From Pseudoselenomonas ruminantium (GTDB lineage: Bacteria; Bacillota; Negativicutes; Selenomonadales; Selenomonadaceae): a stretch of DNA of 64,000 nt. The notes beneath the pieces were generated by a model. It ran no database searches, was not told the DNA's origin, and saw only the letters and a program-made list of their open reading frames with translations. The stretch is taken from positions 1 through 64,000 of the forward strand of contig NZ_FRBC01000018.1 in assembly GCF_900142515.1 (NCBI RefSeq), given 5' to 3'. Made by a program: the position numbers and the translations under genes. Shown piece after piece: positions 58,700 to 64,000 of this stretch. Positions within the stretch are counted from its first letter, which is position 1, and every line of letters starts with the position of its first letter.

Positions 58700-60058
58700 T
58701 TGAAATCAACATTTGAAATCCGTCAAGAATACTTTTACTTGATTGAAAAATATGGGGAGGAAAATAAATTAGCTGCACTCGCCATGAAAGAAAACGTAGA
58801 GCGTTCCCCACTATACTATAACGGGCATTTAAAATACAGTACTGTACATATTCCTCGAATATATACAAAAGTAGATTTGGATAGGTTTCAGTGGATTGTG
58901 GGTACTGCTTATGGCATTTTTGCCAAGGTCATTGGAGCATATTTTGCTCACGCAGGATATCGTGCACTATTTCCTTTTTCACAAGAGCTTGAAGAGTTGA
59001 TTCTTACACCGCGTGGCTATGATTCTATAATTCCCATTTCCCGTGCAGATATTTTTTACAATGAAGAGACTGGAGATTTTGGTTTCTGTGAGATAAACAC
59101 GGATGGAACAAGCGGAATGGATGCAAATAGAATTTTAGACAAGATTATGATTGATAATCCAGCCCATCAAGAAATGATACGCCGCTATAGATTTGAAACC
59201 ATGGAACTCTTCGACCGGTGGGTTGGTACCTTTATGAGGATTTACGACACTTATGAAGGTAAGGTTTCTCACCCAAATGTTGCCATAGTTGACTTTATAG
59301 ATAAGGCGACTTGGCGTGAATTTCAAGAATTTGCCCGTTCGTTTCAAAAAAATGGAATTGACTGTGAAATATGCGATATTCGTCAACTGCACTTTGAAGA
59401 CGGTAAACTTTACTCATCGAACGGTCATGTTATTGATGCCATATACCGCCGTGCCGTAACGGCTGACATTATGGATAATCTCGATGATGTTCGTCCTTTC
59501 TTGCAGGCAGTGCGGGAAAATGCTTGTTTCATAGCGGGGCATTTTTGTACACAGATTATTCACCACAAATGGTTATTTTATATTTTGCACCATCCCGAAA
59601 CAACGAAGTTTCTTTCACCGGATGAGACGAAATTTATAGAGGCACACATACCCAAAACATTCCCCCTTGAAAAAGATGCTATAGATTTGGAAGAAGTGAT
59701 AAATCATAGAAAGCGATATATATTGAAGCCTCGGGATGCTTATGCTGCTTCCGGCGTTTTTGCTGGAGTGGATTATCCCCAGAAAAAATGGGAGGAACAA
59801 GTGCGGCTTGTCTATGACAACGGCTATATTTGCCAAGAATATTGGCCACAATATGTCAATCAAAACATTGATTTTGCGTGGGGAAAAGGCAAGTGGTGCC
59901 CCTACATCAACATGACCGGACTTTATGCTTATGATGGGGAATTTGCCGGTATATTTTCACGTTTGGCCACGAATGGAGGAATAATAGCTGCCGGGCACAA
60001 CGAACAGGCACAACCAACCTATATCGTCACAGATAAAACCAATGAAGTTAAGAAATAG
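58700..60058 (+). CDS. circularly permuted ATP-grasp ligase (glutathionylspermidine synthase-like)
   Basis: A 452-residue protein starting with TTG at 58700, ten bases after AAAGGAGG. The motifs FCEINTDGTSGMDANRILD and RYILKPRDAYAASGVFAGVDYPQKKWEEQV, with the acidic end WPQYVNQNIDFAWGKGKW, match the circularly permuted ATP-grasp family of glutathionylspermidine synthase and related peptide ligases. It would join a carboxylate to an amine using ATP. Its place behind a MATE/ATPase gene suggests production and export of a small peptide-like product. AT-rich, probably acquired. Confidence 0.75.
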   Translation: MKSTFEIRQEYFYLIEKYGEENKLAALAMKENVERSPLYYNGHLKYSTVHIPRIYTKVDLDRFQWIVGTAYGIFAKVIGAYFAHAGYRALFPFSQELEELILTPRGYDSIIPISRADIFYNEETGDFGFCEINTDGTSGMDANRILDKIMIDNPAHQEMIRRYRFETMELFDRWVGTFMRIYDTYEGKVSHPNVAIVDFIDKATWREFQEFARSFQKNGIDCEICDIRQLHFEDGKLYSSNGHVIDAIYRRAVTADIMDNLDDVRPFLQAVRENACFIAGHFCTQIIHHKWLFYILHHPETTKFLSPDETKFIEAHIPKTFPLEKDAIDLEEVINHRKRYILKPRDAYAASGVFAGVDYPQKKWEEQVRLVYDNGYICQEYWPQYVNQNIDFAWGKGKWCPYINMTGLYAYDGEFAGIFSRLATNGGIIAAGHNEQAQPTYIVTDKTNEVKK

Positions 60059-60083
60059 GAACATGCCCTAGTTTATGTGTCTC

Positions 60084-60577
60084 TTATGCATTTTTACCCT
60101 GCTCGACACTTTTGATTTCTTCTTTGGATGCACTTTTCAATTCATAGGTATCAAATGCTAAAGAGTTAGGAATACGTATTTCTAAGCTGGTTATTTTGCA
60201 AAAAGAGGCATTTCCACTGGTTAGACTGATATCAAATACATGTCCGCCATTTTTTTCATCTTCTGAGAGAAAATGCATATGCCATCCTGCGGCATTGATG
60301 GTATCCATCTTCTCGCATTCTTCAAAACGGTGGGGATGAAAATGGCAGACAGAAGCAAATGGCACGCCTCTCTCGTCCTCGGCATGTGTTACATCGCCAT
60401 TATTCCTGGCGCGATAGCACTTTCCATCCAAAACAATCATCTCGCCATCCACATCTTCAAAGTTCCCAGCCCCAGATTCCCATGCTTGAGCAATTCTCCC
60501 ACCGTTATCACTGATTTTGAATATCCCAGTGCCAAAGCCTGCAAGGTAGATACCTGATAATATTTTCTATGTCCATA
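60084..60577 (-). pseudogene. budA: broken alpha-acetolactate decarboxylase
   Basis: The intact part ends the protein: DGEMIVLDGKCYRARNNGDVTHAEDERGVPFASVCHFHPH then GWHMHFLSEDEKNGGHVFDISL, both BudA signatures with metal-binding His. Upstream (60460-60577) YQVSTLQALALGYSKSVITVGELLKHGNLGLG continues the BudA start in another frame. Two frameshifts and a missing stretch of about 60 residues between the two signatures are evident. BudA decarboxylates acetolactate to acetoin; this copy should be inactive. Confidence 0.75.
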
Positions 60578-60814
60578 ATGTTACCTCCTCATGGTGCATC
60601 ACTTTTCTAAGCAATCTCTTTTGTTATTTCGAGAAGCAGCTATGATTCACCTGCTGGAGCGGTGAATCAATCGTAAAACGGGAGGCGTTCCAAGGAGGCG
60701 GCAGGTTGCCAGCGATGAATATACAGATGTAGGACAGTGAAAAAGCAGGAAATTTCTCAATTTTACAGAATAGAAGCAAGATACAGATATATTTAGGTAC
60801 AGGGGGGGCTTAGA

Positions 60815-61429
60815 GTGAAAACCGAAAAGATTGTAGTTAGCAGCAACGGGCGCGGTATGACCATGGCTCTTGATGAAGTGGAGGCTTTCAGTCGTTCCAT
60901 GGGGTTTGACGAGCGCATCTCTATGCGGGCGCGCCTCCTGGCTGAGGAAACTATGAGCATGGTGAGGGCCATTGTGGAGGATTTTGAGGCAGATTTCTGG
61001 ATGGAAAGCACAGAGGAGTGCAGCTGTGAGCTGCATCTATTGGCTGTGGCGGATATGAACTTCAAGAAAAGACAGGATCTCATAAACACGTCAACCCACA
61101 AGCGTAATGAAGCGTCTGTGGGCATTATGGGCAAGATTAAAGACTTTATTGAAGGCAGCCTCTTTTACTTGGGGAACGGCTCCAATAGGCCAGTGGGGGA
61201 TTATCACATGGTAGGCTGTGTTAGCTATGAAGAGATACAGCTATGGTCCCTGGAGCAATATCGCCTATGCTTGGAGAAGGACAGGGAGGAAGGGGCAGAT
61301 GTAGATGCCCTGTTTGACGAACTGGAAAAATCCATCGTTGCCAATATTGCTGATGATGTGCGTGTATCTGTACAGGATAACAATATCGAAATGATTATCC
61401 GCAAGAATTTTCCCATAGGCAAGCTCTGA
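60815..61429 (+). CDS. RsbW-like ATP-binding protein
   Basis: A 204-residue cytoplasmic protein. RISMRARLLAEETMSMVRAIVEDFEADFWMEST resembles the N-box of serine-kinase-type HATPase proteins; the later nucleotide motifs are weak. RVSVQDNNIEMIIRKNF closes the fold. Nearby genes suggest a regulatory role. It starts after GGGGGG at the ATG. It is 21 bp before the transporter gene and may be its operon partner. Confidence 0.6.
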   Translation: MKTEKIVVSSNGRGMTMALDEVEAFSRSMGFDERISMRARLLAEETMSMVRAIVEDFEADFWMESTEECSCELHLLAVADMNFKKRQDLINTSTHKRNEASVGIMGKIKDFIEGSLFYLGNGSNRPVGDYHMVGCVSYEEIQLWSLEQYRLCLEKDREEGADVDALFDELEKSIVANIADDVRVSVQDNNIEMIIRKNFPIGKL

Positions 61430-61450
61430 ACACTGGCGAGGAGGATATAT

Positions 61451-62833
61451 ATGTCAGTTACAGGTATTTTGTTGCTGGGCGGCTTTGTGCTGTCTGCGGC
61501 CCTCATGGTGGCCAGGATTTTGCCTGCCTTGCTGGCGCTGCCACTCATGGCGGCGTGGATTGCCTGGTGCGCAGGTCTCCCTTTTCTGACCTGGGCCAAT
61601 GAAGTCATGCTGGGGGGCGCCCTCAGGCTCTCATCGGCTATTGCGCTGGTGGTGTTTGGCTCCATGTTTGCCAAGGTCATACAGAAGACGGGAATTTCTG
61701 ATGCCATCATCAAAAAGGCTGCGGAAATGGCCGGGGATCGCCCCATTGCCATCGCTTTCCTTATGCTGGCCGCCACGGCTTTTGTGTTCACGGGCATGAG
61801 CGGCCTGGGAGCAGTGCTGATGGTTGGTTCCATCGTGCTTCCCATCATGACCAGCACGGGCATTTCTCCTCTGGATGCTGCCTCTATCCTGCTTTTGGGC
61901 ATCAACCTTGGCCTTATGGCCAATATTGCCAGCTATGGCACTTTCATAGGCATTTTTGGCAGCGAAGCTGCGCTGCATTATTATTTCCCCTGTATTGCCA
62001 TTGCTGCTCTGCTTGCCATCGTCTACATCCTGCGCAACGTACCACGGGGCAATGGTGAAGGTGGTTCTCTGCTGGAACTGGCAGCAAGCATCCTGAAAGG
62101 CATTGCCATGGTTCCCGTGAGCCTGTGCCAGGGCTTGGGCAAGACACTTTCCGGCGGTCAGGAGAGCCTGGTCAGAAAAAGGAAAGAGCTGTCCCCGGCG
62201 GCGCTTATTGCGCCGGTGCTGCCTCTGGTGTTCATCGGCTGTGCCAGCCTGGTCTTCGGTTTGGGGAGCCCCAAGAATGGAACCCTTGACCCGGTGGCCG
62301 CGGCTATCCTGGGCTTTCTGGTGTCAGCCCTTTACGCATCGCTTACGACCCGGCCCAGCCAGACCATCAATCTGCTGGCAGGCGCTTTTGTGGAAGGCAT
62401 TCAGGATGTGGCAGGGGTGCTGTTCCTGTTTATCGGCATCGGAATGCTGGTGACGGCTACAGCCCATCCGCTGGCTGCTCCAGTATTGAATCCTGTCCTG
62501 ACCTCTATACTTCCTGAATCCATGACAGGCCTCTTGCTTATTTTTGCCCTTTTTGCTCCGGCAGCTCTTTACCGGGGACCCTTCAATATGTTTGGCATGG
62601 GAGCCGGGATTGCCGCTATCCTCGTAGGGTTCGGCACTTTCCCGCCTGAAGCCCTTTGCGGCATGTTTTTGGCCGTGACCTATGTTCAGGCGGTGGCAGA
62701 TCCCACCAATTCCCATAACACTTGGATTGGCGGCTTTACCGACGTGGATACGGCTGTGATATTGCGGCGCATTTTGCCCTACAGCTGGGGAATGTGCATC
62801 CTGATGCTGCTCTGCGTGGCCTTTACCCACTAA
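61451..62833 (+). CDS. 12-helix transporter next to the hydantoinase gene
   Basis: A 460-residue membrane protein of the ion-transporter type (GntP/CitMHS-like). About twelve hydrophobic segments with a re-entrant-like VFTGMSGLGAVLMVGSIVLPIMTSTGISPLDAASILLLGINLGLMANIASYG and, in the second half, FAPAALYRGPFNMFGMGAGIAAILVGFG. GADPTNSHN-like ADPTNSHNTW is a distinctive loop. RBS GAGGAG precedes the start. The following hydantoinase gene suggests that it imports a cyclic amide or related acid. Confidence 0.75.
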   Translation: MSVTGILLLGGFVLSAALMVARILPALLALPLMAAWIAWCAGLPFLTWANEVMLGGALRLSSAIALVVFGSMFAKVIQKTGISDAIIKKAAEMAGDRPIAIAFLMLAATAFVFTGMSGLGAVLMVGSIVLPIMTSTGISPLDAASILLLGINLGLMANIASYGTFIGIFGSEAALHYYFPCIAIAALLAIVYILRNVPRGNGEGGSLLELAASILKGIAMVPVSLCQGLGKTLSGGQESLVRKRKELSPAALIAPVLPLVFIGCASLVFGLGSPKNGTLDPVAAAILGFLVSALYASLTTRPSQTINLLAGAFVEGIQDVAGVLFLFIGIGMLVTATAHPLAAPVLNPVLTSILPESMTGLLLIFALFAPAALYRGPFNMFGMGAGIAAILVGFGTFPPEALCGMFLAVTYVQAVADPTNSHNTWIGGFTDVDTAVILRRILPYSWGMCILMLLCVAFTH

Positions 62834-62857
62834 GCAGCCCAGAGGGGAGGGAAAAAG

Positions 62858-64000
62858 ATGCGCCAGGTGAGGATTGGCATCGATGTAGGCGGCACCTTTA
62901 CCGATGCTGTCGCTATAGACAATACAACTTATGAGATTATAGCCCAGGAAAAGATTCCCACCACCCATGGAGCTAGGGAGGGGGTGGCAGAAGGAATCAT
63001 CACTGTGCTGCAGAATATCCTGGAAAAAAATCATATTGCCCCGGAAGAGGTGGTGTTCATAGCCCATGGCACCACCCAGGCTACCAATGCCCTGCTGGAA
63101 GGGGACGTGGCTGTGACCGGAGTGCTGGCCATGGGCAGCGGCATGGAATCTGGCCGTGCCCAAACGGCCAGCGATGTGGGTGATATTCCCCTGGCACCGG
63201 GAAAGTTTCTTTCTGTGCTGCACGAGTATGTGGAAACAGAAGATGCGTCAGCCTTGGCTGATAAAATACATGAGAAACTTGCAGCCTTGAAACAGGCTGG
63301 TGCCGAAGTCATCGTGGCCACGGAATCCTTCGGCGTGGATGATGAGTCCAACGAAAAATTTGTGATGAAGCTGGCCAGGGAAATGGGACTCTATGCCACT
63401 GGGGGCCACGAGGTGTCCCAGCTCTATGGCCTGAGGGTCAGGACGAGAACAGCGGTGGTCAATGGCAGCCTGATTCCGAAGATGATGGAAACTGCGGATA
63501 TGACGGAAGCCTGCGTCAAGCGTTCCGGCATCCCGGCCTCCCTGATGATCATGCGCTGCGATGGCGGCGTTATGACGGTGGATGAAGTGCGCAGGCGGCC
63601 TATCCTTACCATGCTGTCCGGGCTGGCCGCCGGTGTGGCAGGCGTCCTCATGTATGAGCGCCTGTCCGATGGAATCTTTCTTGAGGCCGGAGGCACCTCC
63701 ACAGATATTTCCGTGGTGAAGGACGGACGCGTCATGGTGCGCTATGGCGAAGTGGGCGGGCACAAGACTTATCTTTCGTCCCTTGATGTCCGCACCCTGG
63801 GGGTAGCCGGCGGCAGCATGATAAGGGTGGAAAAGAGAAAAATTACAGATGTAGGGCCTCGCAGTGCGCATATTGCAGGACTGGCCTATGAGATTTTTTC
63901 CCCGGCCCTCTCTGATCCCCATTTGGAGCTGGTGGCACCCCTGAAAGACGATGCACCGGTTTATGCGGCAGTTGTCGGCAGTGACGGACGACGTGTTTCC
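62858..64000 (+). CDS. hydantoinase/oxoprolinase family protein, cut by window end
   Basis: A frame of 381 residues that continues out of the window. RIGIDVGGTFTDAVAID is the actin/hexokinase-fold phosphate loop of the HyuA type; EEVVFIAHGTTQATNALLEG, GLYATGGHEVSQLYGLRVRTRTAVVNGSLIPKM and FLEAGGTSTDISVVKDGRV are family signatures. It is an ATP-dependent ring-opening enzyme; members act on hydantoins, 5-oxoproline or acetone. RBS GAGGGGAGGG. A HyuB partner may follow outside the window. Confidence 0.85.
   Translation, partial: MRQVRIGIDVGGTFTDAVAIDNTTYEIIAQEKIPTTHGAREGVAEGIITVLQNILEKNHIAPEEVVFIAHGTTQATNALLEGDVAVTGVLAMGSGMESGRAQTASDVGDIPLAPGKFLSVLHEYVETEDASALADKIHEKLAALKQAGAEVIVATESFGVDDESNEKFVMKLAREMGLYATGGHEVSQLYGLRVRTRTAVVNGSLIPKMMETADMTEACVKRSGIPASLMIMRCDGGVMTVDEVRRRPILTMLSGLAAGVAGVLMYERLSDGIFLEAGGTSTDISVVKDGRVMVRYGEVGGHKTYLSSLDVRTLGVAGGSMIRVEKRKITDVGPRSAHIAGLAYEIFSPALSDPHLELVAPLKDDAPVYAAVVGSDGRRVS

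Overview
The window looks like part of a large plasmid or secondary replicon of a Negativicutes bacterium close to Selenomonas or Mitsuokella. The grounds are the gene content (inositol-phosphatase-like histidine phosphatases, exported flavoproteins, a membrane-anchored rubredoxin, hydantoinase) and strong Shine-Dalgarno sites. A plasmid-type replication origin sits near the middle: a Rep_3 initiator (31.75-33.12 kb, minus strand) facing iterons, DnaA boxes and a long inverted repeat (33.27-33.80 kb). No ribosomal, tRNA or other core information genes were seen. The organism assignment is an inference from gene style, not a database match.

Region 0.3-13.4 kb (almost all minus strand) is a redox and detoxification island. 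It holds three flavodoxin/iron-sulfur-flavoprotein genes, a DUF362 protein, a carboxymuconolactone-decarboxylase/cupin fusion, two aldo/keto reductases, a YciI protein, a thioesterase, an esterase, an exported amidohydrolase and a short DXS-like enzyme. Several carry twin-arginine or lipoprotein signals. Two regulators organise it. A MerR protein has 19-bp-spaced promoters in front of itself, the DXS-like gene and two flavoprotein operons. A TetR protein has paired operators 46 bp apart in front of its own operon and of the five-gene aldo/keto reductase operon. Decayed copies of island genes and IS3 fragments show repeated duplication and deletion.

Region 13.8-30.2 kb is general metabolism and transport: a MATE exporter behind a structured leader (candidate guanidine-IV riboswitch), CoA-disulfide reductase, a split chromate transporter with a LysR regulator, a PLP enzyme/RidA operon with a YheO-type regulator, DUF389 and PAP2 membrane proteins, and a ROK-MFS-PHP-HAD operon. 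Three of these promoters share an AT-rich motif.

Region 30.4-41.3 kb is bracketed by two nearly identical histidine acid phosphatase genes in opposite orientation, with rep and the origin between them. Also here are an IscR/Rrf2-type regulator, response-regulator and oxidoreductase genes, a second copy of the thioesterase, a putative ADP-ribosyltransferase-fold protein and a BASS transporter.

Region 41.5-56.6 kb contains an EIIA-Man-like protein lacking the usual histidine, a DeoR regulator, a response regulator translationally coupled to a frameshifted membrane rubredoxin gene, a CDF metal transporter, a complete NAD salvage operon (NrtR-like Nudix, pncA, pncB, nadE), a secreted beta-helix protein, a MarR-controlled HlyD/ABC-2 exporter, a second Gfo/Idh/MocA gene, an ArsC-like protein and DUF5662.

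Region 56.6-64 kb starts with an IS3 transposase remnant directly followed by a chimeric half-MATE/ATPase gene and a circularly permuted ATP-grasp ligase, both AT-rich and probably acquired. A broken acetolactate decarboxylase follows, then an ATPase-like protein, a transporter and a hydantoinase/oxoprolinase cut by the window end.
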